This document shows positions 26,932-35,621 of a DNA stretch of 64,000 nt, one piece after another. The notes under the pieces were generated by a model, which saw nothing but the letters and a program-made list of their open reading frames with translations, had not been told where the DNA came from and did no database searches. Each line of letters begins with the position of its first letter. The first letter of the stretch is position 1. Source of the stretch: CAUZWH01 sp965247665 (lineage in GTDB: Bacteria; Pseudomonadota; Alphaproteobacteria; SHVV01); assembly GCA_965247665.1 (NCBI GenBank), contig CBDFHH010000005.1, positions 62,001 to 126,000 of the forward strand, in the 5' to 3' direction. Position numbers and translations under genes: made by a program.

Positions 26932-27624
26932 CTATTCGGCCGCCGCGCTTGCGAGCAGGGTGCCGACGTAGAAGCCGCGCTTGTGGATGGAAGCGACGAA
27001 TTCATCCTCGAAGTTGGCCGCCACCGAGCCGACGACAACGTCGTCGGCGAGCAGCGCGTCGGACCACCCATGCACCAGAGGAAAGTCGTCCAGCAGCCCG
27101 GTCTTGAGATAGGCCTCCACGAACGCGAAGCGCTGTAGAAACGGTGCGTAGGCTGCGTCGACCAGGCACAGCTTGTCGTCGTTGAAGTAGGGGCCGTCGC
27201 CGTCGCGTTCCGCGGCCAGTGCTTCTTCCAGTTTGGCGACGCATTTTGCCGCGAGCGCGAGCTTTTCACCGATTTCCTCGACCGCCTTCGTCCAGTAGAT
27301 GGCGCTGAGGTCGCTTGCAAAATCGGGGGCGAAATCGGTCCACGCGCGATTGCGCGCGCGTTTGACGGGGTCTTCGGGATGAAGCCTCGGCGCCACCATC
27401 TCGTCGAGATACTCGGCGATCGCGTTGGATTCAAACAGGGCCTGCTCATCCACCGACAGCACCGGCACCTTGCCGTGCGGCGAGATCTTCAGGAACCAAT
27501 CCGGCTTGTCGCTCAGATTGATATAGGTGACGTCAAACTCGACTTGCTTGGCGCGCATCACGATCACGGCGCGCTGGACCCAGGGTCACGTAACCGAGCT
27601 GATCAGATGATATTTCTTGGTCAT
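26932..27624 (-). CDS. Glutathione S-transferase with in-frame TGA at catalytic Cys (candidate selenoprotein)
   Basis: Read from the ATG at 27624 the frame is M-T-K-K-Y-H-L-I-S-S-V-T, TGA (27586-27588), P-W-V-Q-R-A-V-I-V-M-R-A-K, then uninterrupted to a TAG at 26932: 230 residues if TGA is decoded. The N-terminal half is a thioredoxin fold with the glutathione-binding V-P-V-L and F-E-S-N-A-I-A-E-Y segments; the rest is the helical GST domain. Omega/beta-like GSTs carry the nucleophilic Cys in a C-P-x-x-Q-R motif; TGA replaces exactly that Cys. Starting at the internal ATG (27567) would remove the first strand and active site, so that shorter reading is unlikely to be a working GST. Selenocysteine is my preferred reading; a nonsense mutation is the alternative. 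No sel genes lie in this window. Confidence 0.72.
27551..27574 (-). promoter_or_regulatory. Candidate bacterial SECIS hairpin of the GST gene
   Basis: Directly downstream of the TGA, after 11 nt, the mRNA folds into a perfect 6-bp GCGCGC/GCGCGC stem with a 12-nt loop CGUGAUCGUGAU. The loop begins 17 nt after the UGA and has G at its second position, inside the usual spacing (about 16-37 nt) and loop rule for bacterial SECIS elements. GC-rich hairpins arise by chance in such a genome, so this supports but does not prove the role. Confidence 0.5.
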
Positions 27625-27705
27625 GAGTGCTTTTCCAACGATCGCGGAGACCCGCTATGAATACCATAATAGCGCGCCTGCTCGCGGTCAAAACCAGATG
27701 AGGCC

Positions 27706-28140
27706 ATGGCGAATATCCGGAAACTGACGGCCGACCAGCGCGCCTTGCGCGACTTCGCCTTGTCGCTGCCCGGTGCCTATGAAGATTTCCCGTGGGGTGA
27801 CCGGGTCGCCAAGGTTGGCAAGAAGGTGTTCGCGTTTCTGGGACACGACGGCAAAGCGGCCGGCGTCAACCTCGCGGTCAAGCTACCGCACAGCGCGGCC
27901 GAGGCGCTCGCGCTACCGTTTGCCAAGCCCACGGGTTATGGGCTCGGCCGTCACGGCTGGGTGTCGGTGTATTTCGAGCCCGGCGAGCAGGCTCTGGTCA
28001 AGCTGCTCAAGGAGTGGATCGTCGAGAGCTATCGCGCGGTCGCGCCCAAGCGCATGGCGGCGGAGCTCGACGCGCGCGAGGCCACGGGCGGGCGATCTAA
28101 AGCGGAATCGAGATGGGAAAATGGAAGTTGTCGCAGTTGA
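27706..28140 (+). CDS. MmcQ/YjbR family protein
   Basis: 144 residues; CyaY-like DNA-binding fold with the family pattern L-P-G-A-Y-E-D-F-P-W-G, V-F-A-F-L-G and H-G-W-V-S-V-Y. Function in alphaproteobacteria is not well defined. The last 44 bp overlap the convergent dioxygenase-subunit gene; the final 20 or so residues (after A-E-L-D-A-R-E-A-T-G-G) are not conserved-looking and may be read into antisense sequence of that gene. Confidence 0.8.
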   Translation: MANIRKLTADQRALRDFALSLPGAYEDFPWGDRVAKVGKKVFAFLGHDGKAAGVNLAVKLPHSAAEALALPFAKPTGYGLGRHGWVSVYFEPGEQALVKLLKEWIVESYRAVAPKRMAAELDAREATGGRSKAESRWENGSCRS

Positions 28141-28636
28141 TGACGGTCGCTTTTTTTGCACGGATCTTGAAACTCTCGCCGGCGCGCACGACGGAATAGT
28201 CATAGCGGCCGCTGAACGCGCGTTGCTCCATCTCGGGGCGATAATCGTGCACCACGAAGCGGCAGCTGAAATCGTAGGCGCCGTTTTCGTCGTCGGCGGT
28301 ATTGACCACGAAATTGCCGACGATATGGGTGGTCCGAGAGTAAGGGATCTGCGCGTGTGCGCGGGGATGACGCAGCCGCTGGATGCGCAGATCCATGATC
28401 TCGCGATCATCGTAGAACAGCGATAGTTCGTCTTCGGGACTCTCCTGATCGACCCGTGACGGTACCCAATAGTGTCCGTCCTCGGTAAACAGATCGCGCC
28501 AGGCTTCGAACTCGCGGCCGTCGAGCAGCTCGAGTTCGGCGGTCACGAACTTCTCGAGCTCCCGAATCAACAGCAGTTCGCCCAAACCCTCCGGGCAATT
28601 GTCCTTTTTCGACTTCTTTGCGGCTGGGCGACTCAT
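28097..28636 (-). CDS. Aromatic-ring-hydroxylating dioxygenase beta subunit, solitary
   Basis: 179 residues, NTF2-like beta subunit of Rieske ring-hydroxylating dioxygenases (L-I-R-E-L-E-K-F-V, L-F-T-E-D-G-H-Y-W-V-P, F-Y-D-D-R-E). Such subunits shape the hexamer and do not carry the metal centres. I start at the ATG at 28636; the open frame to 28948 adds Ser/Arg-rich sequence antisense to the peptidase gene. The usual adjacent alpha subunit and reductase are missing here. Confidence 0.82.
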   Translation of the reverse strand: MSRPAAKKSKKDNCPEGLGELLLIRELEKFVTAELELLDGREFEAWRDLFTEDGHYWVPSRVDQESPEDELSLFYDDREIMDLRIQRLRHPRAHAQIPYSRTTHIVGNFVVNTADDENGAYDFSCRFVVHDYRPEMEQRAFSGRYDYSVVRAGESFKIRAKKATVINCDNFHFPISIPL

Positions 28637-28784
28637 GACGGCTCTGTGGTTTGCGACCGAACTTATCGCCGCGATCCGCGCGTAGCTAGATCTTGGGTTC
28701 GTTGATCGTCCGCGATTGGCCCTTTTCAGCGAGTCCCAACTGCGGCATGCTCGCGGTGGTCGTTTCGCTAACAAATCAATTTCA

Positions 28785-30179
28785 GTGCGCGCTTTATCCC
28801 AGTCTACGCCTCGCGACGCAACCGCGCTGTGGCCGCTGTCGCGCGACCGACTTGATGACTGGCTCGACGGACCGGGCGCGGAGCACGCGAGCTGGGCCCG
28901 GTCAGCCGGGTTCGACGCCAAGCCAGCAACGGTGCTGCCGGTTCCCAACGGCGACGGCGTGGTCGGCGGCGTTCTGCTTGGCGTCCCCGAACCGCCGGAT
29001 CTTTGGGCCTATGGCGATTGTTCCAAAGCACTGCCACCGGCCACCTACCGTATCGAAGCCGAACTCGAATCCAAGACGGCCAACGACGCGGCCATCGGCT
29101 GGGCGCTCGGCGACTATCGCTTCGACCGCTATAAAAGCGCCGGCGACGCCGGCAAGAAGCCGGACGATGCCGTCGCCGTTTTGGCCCTGCCGGTAGCGGG
29201 CGACTGGGACGAGATCAAGCGCATCGTCGAATCCATCGCGTTGGTGCGTGATCTCGTCAACACCCCTGCAGAGCATATGGGGCCGCTTGAACTGGCGGCG
29301 GCCGCGCGGCAACTAGCCGAGACCTATGGCGGAGCCTGCGAGACGATCGATGGCGAGACGTTGCTCGAACGCGGTCTGCCGGCAATCCACGCGGTCGGCC
29401 GCGCCAGCACTCGTCCACCCTGCCTGATCGATCTCACCTGGGGCGAAGAGAGAGCGCCGAAAATAACGCTGGTCGGCAAGGGCGTGTGCTTCGATTCAGG
29501 CGGCCTCGACCTCAAGAACGCGGCCGGCATGCGCTTGATGAAAAAAGACATGGGCGGCGCGGCCAACGTGCTGGGAGTGGCGCGCATGATCATGGATGCG
29601 GCCCTCCCGGTGCGGTTGCGCACGCTGATTCCGGCGGTCGAGAACGCGGTCGCCGGCAACGCCATCCGCCCGGGTGACGTCCTGGCGACGCGCAAGGGGC
29701 CGAGTATCGAGATCGGCAACACCGATGCCGAGGGCCGCGTGGTGTTGGCCGATGCCCTGGCCGTGGCCGACGAAGAGCGGCCCGACCTGCTGATCGACTG
29801 CGCGACTCTGACCGGTGCCGCCCGGGTCGCTCTGGGTCCTGACTTGCCGGCGATGTACACACCCAGCGACGCGCTTGCCGACGAGCTGGCGCGTCACGCG
29901 GCGGCCGAGTTCGATCCGCTGTGGCGGATGCCGCTGTGGCAGCCCTATCGCGAGATGATCGACAGCAAGATCGCCGACATCAACAACGCCGGCGACAGCC
30001 CGTTCGCCGGCAGCATCACCGCCGCACTGTTCCTCAAGAACTTCGTCACGGAGACCGCAAACTGGGTGCATCTCGATCTCTATGCCTGGAACCGGAAAGG
30101 CCGGCCTGGCCGGCCGTCCGGTGGTGAAGCGCAGGCGATCCGGGCCCTCTATAGCCTGGTAAAGGAGCGGTATGCGTGA
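28785..30179 (+). CDS. M17 leucyl aminopeptidase family protein
   Basis: Two-metal cytosolic aminopeptidase, 464 residues from a GTG at 28785 (a TTG at 28716 adds 23). The signature N-T-D-A-E-G-R is present with metal and catalytic motifs V-G-K-G-V-C-F-D-S-G-G, M-K-K-D-M-G-G and D-C-A-T-L-T-G-A. It ends in the following GGCT gene (8-bp overlap), suggesting coupled translation. The pairing of a peptidase with a glutamyl-cyclotransferase would fit glutathione or peptide turnover, by inference. Confidence 0.92.
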   Translation: MRALSQSTPRDATALWPLSRDRLDDWLDGPGAEHASWARSAGFDAKPATVLPVPNGDGVVGGVLLGVPEPPDLWAYGDCSKALPPATYRIEAELESKTANDAAIGWALGDYRFDRYKSAGDAGKKPDDAVAVLALPVAGDWDEIKRIVESIALVRDLVNTPAEHMGPLELAAAARQLAETYGGACETIDGETLLERGLPAIHAVGRASTRPPCLIDLTWGEERAPKITLVGKGVCFDSGGLDLKNAAGMRLMKKDMGGAANVLGVARMIMDAALPVRLRTLIPAVENAVAGNAIRPGDVLATRKGPSIEIGNTDAEGRVVLADALAVADEERPDLLIDCATLTGAARVALGPDLPAMYTPSDALADELARHAAAEFDPLWRMPLWQPYREMIDSKIADINNAGDSPFAGSITAALFLKNFVTETANWVHLDLYAWNRKGRPGRPSGGEAQAIRALYSLVKERYA

Positions 30180-30657
30180 AGTCCGCCGCGCCCCACGCGT
30201 TGCGCCCGCGCGTCGGTTGGGAGCCGCGGGCCGACTTCTGTTTGTCTACGGCACACTACGCGCCGACGTACCGGGGCCGGCGCGCGATCTGCTGAGCCGC
30301 CACGCCGACTACGTCGATGATGGCACCTGCCAAGGCCGCCTCTACGATCTCGGCGCTCATCCCGCGTTCACGCCATCGACCAGCTCCGAGGACCGCGTGG
30401 TTGGCGAGATCTATTCACTGCGCGCGTCGCGGCGCGCGCTGGCCCGACTCGATAGCTACGAAGGCGGCGACTACCGCCGCAGGGTCGGTCGAGTCGACAG
30501 CAACCGCTTCGGGCGTCTGCATGCGTGGATCTATTTTTATATCGGCGCACTTGCCACCTACCGGCGCATCGAGAGCGGCGACTACCTCACGCATTTGCGT
30601 CATAACCCGGGAAGCGCGATGCGCGGCGCGCCGGGCGTGCATGGCTCAATGCCCTAG
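30172..30657 (+). CDS. Gamma-glutamylcyclotransferase (AIG2-like)
   Basis: 161 residues; substrate-binding V-Y-G-T-L-R near 25-30 and the catalytic acid in L-D-S-Y-E-G-G-D-Y. Family members release 5-oxoproline from gamma-glutamyl peptides or amines. The first 20 residues are Arg/Ala-rich and a later start is possible. Overlaps the M17 peptidase by 8 bp. Confidence 0.85.
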   Translation: MREVRRAPRVAPARRLGAAGRLLFVYGTLRADVPGPARDLLSRHADYVDDGTCQGRLYDLGAHPAFTPSTSSEDRVVGEIYSLRASRRALARLDSYEGGDYRRRVGRVDSNRFGRLHAWIYFYIGALATYRRIESGDYLTHLRHNPGSAMRGAPGVHGSMP

Positions 30658-30666
30658 GAGGTGGCG

Positions 30667-31026
30667 ATGGAGATTCCTCTCGGTGCGCGACAAGCCCTGA
30701 ACCTCTGGCGCATTGCCTTGAGCCGCGCGGTGCACGATCTCGAACCCGACCTTTCGGCGCGCCAGATGGCGATCCTGCTCAACGTCTACCTCACCCCGGC
30801 GCCGCACACCGTCCGCGGCCTTGCGCTCGAGCTCGGCATCGCCAAGCCGGCGGTAACCCGGGCCCTCGACCGGCTCGAAACGGCCGGTTTCGTACGTCGC
30901 ACGCCGGATCAGCGCGACGGCCGCAGTATCGTCGTCGAGCGCACCGCACGCGGCGCTGCGTTCCTTGGCGAGTTCGGCACTTACGTCAGCGAGGCGAGTC
31001 ACGACGTCGTTGCCGATGTGGCCTAG
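30667..31026 (+). CDS. MarR family transcriptional regulator
   Basis: 119 residues, winged helix: helices around V-R-G-L-A-L-E-L-G-I-A-K-P-A-V-T-R-A-L, wing R-R-T-P-D-Q-R-D-G-R-S. AGGAGG ends 6 bp before the ATG at 30667; a GTG at 30661 is too near the ribosome site. Shorter than typical MarR (about 140) at the dimerising C-terminus. Targets unknown; it follows the GGCT gene by 9 bp. Confidence 0.85.
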   Translation: MEIPLGARQALNLWRIALSRAVHDLEPDLSARQMAILLNVYLTPAPHTVRGLALELGIAKPAVTRALDRLETAGFVRRTPDQRDGRSIVVERTARGAAFLGEFGTYVSEASHDVVADVA

Positions 31027-31042
31027 CCAGCGGCGAAGACCT

Positions 31043-31966
31043 CTAATACCCGCGATCGCGATCCACCAGGTTGCGCATCTGCTCGCCCGCCAATGCGCGG
31101 CGGATGTTGTCGGCTACCACGACGGCCACCGAGTCCGGACGCGGATCGGCCGCGTTGTGCGGCGTGATCGTCACCTGCGGGTGGTCCCAGAACGGACTGT
31201 CGTCGGGCGGCGGCTCCTCACGCAACACGTCGAGCGTCGCGCCGGCGAGGTATCCGGATTCAAGCGCGGCCAGCAAATCCCCTTCGACCACATGGCCGCC
31301 GCGTCCCGCGTTGATGAGGTAGGCGCCGCGCGGCAGCGCAGCCAGGGTCTCGGCGTTGATGATCCCTTCGGTTTCCGGAGTCAGCGGCAACGTACAGACG
31401 CAAACCTCGACCGTCGACAACAGCTCCAACAGCATTTCGCGGCCGGCGTAGCAGGGTACCTCGCCGCTATCGCGCGGCATCCGGGTCCAGCCGCAAACGC
31501 CGAAGCCGAGCTCCCGCAGCATCCGTGCCGCAGCCGTGCCGACAGCACCAAGCCCAAGGATCGCGACCGTCAGGTCGCTCGGCGGCGGCGGCACGTGCTC
31601 CCAGAGATGGGCGCGTTGATTGGCCAGAATCCGCGCCATCGACCGGTAGTGTCGCAACGTGTGCAGCACCACATAGTGGCCGATGTCGCGGGCGATCAAA
31701 GGATCGACCATACGTGCGATCGGCACCTCCGGTAGATCCGGCCGCGTGAGAATATGTTCGACCCCGGCCCACATGCCGATCAGCGCCTTGAGGTTGGGAA
31801 AGCGCTCCAGCACCCGGGCTTCGGCTTTGTGGACGACAGCCACCTCGACCGCACCCGGATCGCCGATATCGGGCCAGGCGAGGATCTCGATGTCGGGCAG
31901 CAGGTCCTGGATCGGCCGCCGCCACGCCTCCTGATCCTGTTCCTGGGCAATGACGATGACACTCAT
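31043..31966 (-). CDS. D-2-hydroxyacid dehydrogenase (GhrA-like), paralogue 1
   Basis: 307 residues, NAD(P)-dependent. Rossmann loop L-G-L-G-A-V-G near 142; catalytic Arg in N-A-G-R-G-G-H-V-V, Glu in L-R-E-E-P, His in T-P-H-N-A-A: all three present. Family members reduce glyoxylate or hydroxypyruvate. Start at the ATG 31966; the open frame to 32098 only adds sequence overlapping the paralogue's 3' end. It lies 28 bp after paralogue 2, the pair having arisen by duplication. Confidence 0.87.
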   Translation of the reverse strand: MSVIVIAQEQDQEAWRRPIQDLLPDIEILAWPDIGDPGAVEVAVVHKAEARVLERFPNLKALIGMWAGVEHILTRPDLPEVPIARMVDPLIARDIGHYVVLHTLRHYRSMARILANQRAHLWEHVPPPPSDLTVAILGLGAVGTAAARMLRELGFGVCGWTRMPRDSGEVPCYAGREMLLELLSTVEVCVCTLPLTPETEGIINAETLAALPRGAYLINAGRGGHVVEGDLLAALESGYLAGATLDVLREEPPPDDSPFWDHPQVTITPHNAADPRPDSVAVVVADNIRRALAGEQMRNLVDRDRGY

Positions 31967-31994
31967 GGCCACAGGCCGATCGGGTTCAACGTTT

Positions 31995-32921
31995 TCAATA
32001 GCCGCGTGCGCGATCGACCGGATCGAGCAACGCCTCGCCGGCAAGCGCGCGGCGAATATTCTCGGCGAGCAGGCGCGATTTCGACTCCACCCGGACATTA
32101 CCGCTGTGATGCGGCGTGACGGTGATTCTGGGCTGATCCCAGAACGGGCTGTCCGCCGGCAAGGGTTCCTGTCGGAACACGTCGAGCGTGGCGTGCGCGA
32201 GTTGACCGCTGTCGAGCGCGGCGAACAGGTCGTCGTCGACCACGTGCTCGCCGCGGCCGATATTGATCAGGTACGAACCACGCGGCATCGCCGCCAGGTT
32301 CCGTGCATTGACGATGCCGATGGTCGCGCCGGTCATCGGCAGGACCACCACCAGGATACGGGTGCCTCCGAGGAACGCGTCGAGCTGGTGATCGCCGTGA
32401 AAGCACGTCATGCCGTCGATCTCGCGCGGCGAGCGGCTCCAGGCGCGCACGTGGAGGCCGATCGACGCGAGCAGCTCGGCAATCGGGCGGCCCATGCCGC
32501 CGATTCCCATCAGTCCGACCTCGTGTTCCTCCACCTTCGGCGCCTTCATCCACTCCCAGGTACGGGTTCGCTGACGCGCCTCGACCGTCGGCATCTGTCG
32601 AAAGTAACGCAGCACATGGAGCAGCACATAGTGGGCCATGTCATGGGCCATCGTCGGGTCGACGGTGCGTCCGATCGGAACATCGGGCAGGTCGGGCACG
32701 GCGAGCAACTTTTCGACACCGGCGAACAGGTTGATGACCGCCTTGAGGTTGGGCAACGATCCCAGCAGACCCGGCGGCGGGCTATAGGTTAGGACGATTT
32801 CGATGTCGGCGAGGTCGCCGAAATCGGGCCAGGCGCGGATCTCGACGCCGGGTACATGCTCGGCGATCGCCGGGATCCATATCTCCGGTGTGTGAAATTC
32901 GCTGATCAGCAGAACGGCCAT
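31995..32921 (-). CDS. D-2-hydroxyacid dehydrogenase (GhrA-like), paralogue 2
   Basis: 308 residues, colinear with the next gene downstream (same N-terminal W-P-D-x-G-D segment, same P-F-W-D-x-P and C-terminal V-D-R-x-R-G-Y). Rossmann loop M-G-I-G-G-M-G; catalytic Arg (N-I-G-R-G-E), Glu (R-Q-E-P), His (T-P-H-H) kept. Starts 16 bp after yejF, so it may belong to the yej transcript. Confidence 0.87.
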   Translation of the reverse strand: MAVLLISEFHTPEIWIPAIAEHVPGVEIRAWPDFGDLADIEIVLTYSPPPGLLGSLPNLKAVINLFAGVEKLLAVPDLPDVPIGRTVDPTMAHDMAHYVLLHVLRYFRQMPTVEARQRTRTWEWMKAPKVEEHEVGLMGIGGMGRPIAELLASIGLHVRAWSRSPREIDGMTCFHGDHQLDAFLGGTRILVVVLPMTGATIGIVNARNLAAMPRGSYLINIGRGEHVVDDDLFAALDSGQLAHATLDVFRQEPLPADSPFWDQPRITVTPHHSGNVRVESKSRLLAENIRRALAGEALLDPVDRARGY

Positions 32922-32937
32922 CGGCGGCGTCTATGCG

Positions 32938-34566
32938 TCAGGTGCGCACGGCACCGGTTTCCACCGCTTCGAGCTCGAACGCGGCCGCCATCAGCGCTTT
33001 GGTGTACTCCTGCTTCGGCGATTCGAAGATGTCTTGCGCCGGTCCGAGCTCGACGACTTGGCCATCACGCATGACGATCAGCTCATCCGACAGCGCGCGT
33101 ACGACCTTGAGGTCGTGGCTGATGAACATGTAGGCCAATCGGTAGCGGCGCTGCAGGTCGCGCAGGAGGTCGATGATCTGCGCCTGCACCGACATGTCGA
33201 GGGCCGAGGTAGGCTCGTCGAGCACGATGAATTTGGGCCGCAGCACCAGGGCTCGTGCGATGGCGACGCGTTGGCGCTGACCGCCGGAGAACTCGTGCGG
33301 ATAGCGGTCGCGCGTCTCTGGATCGAGCCCGACCTCTTCGAGCACCCGGTCTATCATCGAGCGCCGCTCCTCGGGCGCGCCGATATCGTGGATCTTGAGA
33401 CCCTCCTCAACGATCTGACCGATCGACATTCGCGGACTGAGGCTGCTGAACGGATCCTGGAACACCACCTGCATTTGGTTGCGCAGAGGGCGGATCTGCT
33501 TGAAGGATTGGCCCTGGATCGCGCTGCCCGCGAACCGGATCGGGCCGTCGCTCTTTATCAGCCGCAGTAGAGCCAGGCCCAGCGTGGTTTTGCCCGAGCC
33601 GCTTTCGCCGACCACGCCGAGCGTGTGGCCCTGGCGTATCGTCACGGAAACGCCGTCGACCGCCTTGACGTGGTCGATGGTGCGGCGGAACACGCCGGCC
33701 TTGATCGGGTAATAGACCTTGAGGTTTCGGGTCGACATGATCTCCGGGGCACCCGCCGCCGCCTCAATCGGTTCGCCCTTGGGCTCGGCCGCCAGCAGCA
33801 TCTGGGTGTAATCGTGCTGCGGGTTTGCGAAGATTTGCTCGGTCGGCCCATCCTCGACGACCTCGCCGGCGCGCATCACCGCGACGCGTTTGGCCATCTT
33901 GCGAACGATGCCGAGATCATGGGTGATCAGCAGCATCGCCATGCCGAGCCGGTTCTGTAGCTCGCGCAGCAGCTTGAGGAGCTGCGCCTGGATCGTCACG
34001 TCGACCGCCGTGGTGGGCTCGTCGGCGATCAGCAGGTCGGGTTCGTTGGCGAGGGCCATGGCGATCATCACGCGTTGACGCTGCCCCCCCGACAGCTGGT
34101 GCGGGTAGGAATCCAGGCGGTTGGCGGCGTTCGACAACCCCACCATGTCGAGCAGCTCGAGCGTGCGCGCCCGCGCCGCCGCTGCGCCGAGCCCCTTGTG
34201 GATGAACAGGACTTCGTTGATCTGGCGCTGCACGGTGTGCAACGGATTGAGCGAGGTCATCGGCTCCTGGAACACCATCGAGATGCGGTCGCCGCGGATC
34301 GCCCGCATCGTCGACGGCGGCGTGCCGATTACCTCTTCGCCGCGCACCTTGATCGAGCCGCCGGGATGCCAGGCCAGGGGGTAGGGCAGCAACTGCAGCA
34401 CCGACAGCGCCGTCACCGATTTGCCCGAACCGCTCTCGCCGACCAACGCCATGGTTTCGCCGCGGTCGATCGTGAAGGAAACGTTCTTGACCGCTTTGAC
34501 TTCCCGGTGGCCGTGGCCGAACGACGCCGACAGATCGTCGATGGCGAGGAAGGGCACCTGGCTCAT
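32938..34566 (-). CDS. yejF: Peptide ABC transporter ATPase YejF (two fused NBDs)
   Basis: 542 residues with two complete ABC domains: Walker A G-E-S-G-S-G-K-S and signature L-S-G-G-Q-R-Q-R in the first, G-E-S-G-S-G-K-T and F-S-G-G-Q-R-Q-R in the second, each with D-E-P-T and a switch His. Energises YejABEF, an importer of oligopeptides and, in enterics, microcin C. Start at 34566 overlaps yejE as ATGA; the frame to 34671 is an artefact. Confidence 0.94.
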   Translation of the reverse strand: MSQVPFLAIDDLSASFGHGHREVKAVKNVSFTIDRGETMALVGESGSGKSVTALSVLQLLPYPLAWHPGGSIKVRGEEVIGTPPSTMRAIRGDRISMVFQEPMTSLNPLHTVQRQINEVLFIHKGLGAAAARARTLELLDMVGLSNAANRLDSYPHQLSGGQRQRVMIAMALANEPDLLIADEPTTAVDVTIQAQLLKLLRELQNRLGMAMLLITHDLGIVRKMAKRVAVMRAGEVVEDGPTEQIFANPQHDYTQMLLAAEPKGEPIEAAAGAPEIMSTRNLKVYYPIKAGVFRRTIDHVKAVDGVSVTIRQGHTLGVVGESGSGKTTLGLALLRLIKSDGPIRFAGSAIQGQSFKQIRPLRNQMQVVFQDPFSSLSPRMSIGQIVEEGLKIHDIGAPEERRSMIDRVLEEVGLDPETRDRYPHEFSGGQRQRVAIARALVLRPKFIVLDEPTSALDMSVQAQIIDLLRDLQRRYRLAYMFISHDLKVVRALSDELIVMRDGQVVELGPAQDIFESPKQEYTKALMAAAFELEAVETGAVRT

Positions 34567-35618
34567 TGCAGCGTCTTCCGCGGGTCGAAGGCGTCGCGTA
34601 CAGCTTCGCCGATGAAAATCAGCAGACTCAGCATCAGCGCCAGAATCACGAACGCGGTGATGCCGAGCCACGGCGCTTGCAGGTTGGCCTTGCCCTGAGC
34701 CAGCAGCTCGCCGAGCGAGGGCGATCCCGGCGGCAGGCCGAAGCCGAGAAAGTCGAGCGAGGTCAGCACCGTGATCGAGCCCGACAGGATGAACGGCAAA
34801 AAGGTCAGCGTTGCCACCATGGCGTTGGGCAGCACGTGACGGAACATGATGCGGATGTTATCGAGGCCGAGCGCACGGGCCGCGCGCACATAGTCGAAAT
34901 TGCGCGCACGCAGGAACTCCGCCCGCACCACCCCGACCAGCGCCATCCAGCTGAACAGCAGCATCAAGCCGAGCAGCCACCAGAAATTGGGTTCGACGAT
35001 GCTGGCCAGGATGATCAGCAGGAACAGCGTCGGCAGTCCCGACCAGATCTCGATGAAGCGCTGGAACAACAGGTCGGTCCAGCCGCCGAAATAGCCTTGC
35101 ACCGCGCCGGCGACGATGCCGACGATCGAGCTGAAGAAGGTCAGCACCAGACCGAACAGCACCGAGATGCGGAAGCCATAGATCAGCCGCGCGGTCACAT
35201 CGCGGCCCTGATCGTCGGTGCCGAGCCAGTTCTCGGTGGTCGGTGACGAGGGCGCCGGCATCGGCAGGCGATAGTTGATCGTGCGGTAGCTGTAGGGGAT
35301 CAGCGGCCAGAGCATCCAGCCCTTCGCGTTGATCAACTCCTGGACGAACTCGTCACGATACTCGGCTTCGGTTTCGAAATCGCCGCCGAACTGGGTCTCC
35401 GGATACTCGACGAAAACCGGGTAGTAGTAAACGCCCTCGAACTTCACCAGCAGCGGTTTGTCGTTGGCGATAAACTCGGCGGGGACGGCGACGACGAAGA
35501 TCGCCAGGAAGATCCACAGCGACCAGAAGCCGCGCTGATTGGCGCGAAAGTTGCGCAGCCGGCGGCGGTTGATCGGCGTGATCTGAACCCCGAGAAAGCG
35601 GTCTTCGCGCGTCGTCAC
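34563..35618 (-). CDS. yejE: Peptide ABC transporter permease YejE
   Basis: 351 residues, inner-membrane BPD permease. N-terminal transmembrane anchor (about 28-45), a periplasmic loop, then W-L-G-T-D-D-Q-G-R-D-V and the permease core; the EAA-like coupling loop V-R-A-A-R-A-L-G near 250 contacts YejF. Three bp after yejB, ATGA with yejF. Confidence 0.94.
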   Translation of the reverse strand: MTTREDRFLGVQITPINRRRLRNFRANQRGFWSLWIFLAIFVVAVPAEFIANDKPLLVKFEGVYYYPVFVEYPETQFGGDFETEAEYRDEFVQELINAKGWMLWPLIPYSYRTINYRLPMPAPSSPTTENWLGTDDQGRDVTARLIYGFRISVLFGLVLTFFSSIVGIVAGAVQGYFGGWTDLLFQRFIEIWSGLPTLFLLIILASIVEPNFWWLLGLMLLFSWMALVGVVRAEFLRARNFDYVRAARALGLDNIRIMFRHVLPNAMVATLTFLPFILSGSITVLTSLDFLGFGLPPGSPSLGELLAQGKANLQAPWLGITAFVILALMLSLLIFIGEAVRDAFDPRKTLQ

Positions 35619-35621
35619 CCG

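Noticed and set aside
26932..27567. Shorter 211-residue GST starting at the internal ATG
   Set aside because: It omits the first strand and the active-site position; the 12 codons before the TGA fit the family too well to be untranslated.
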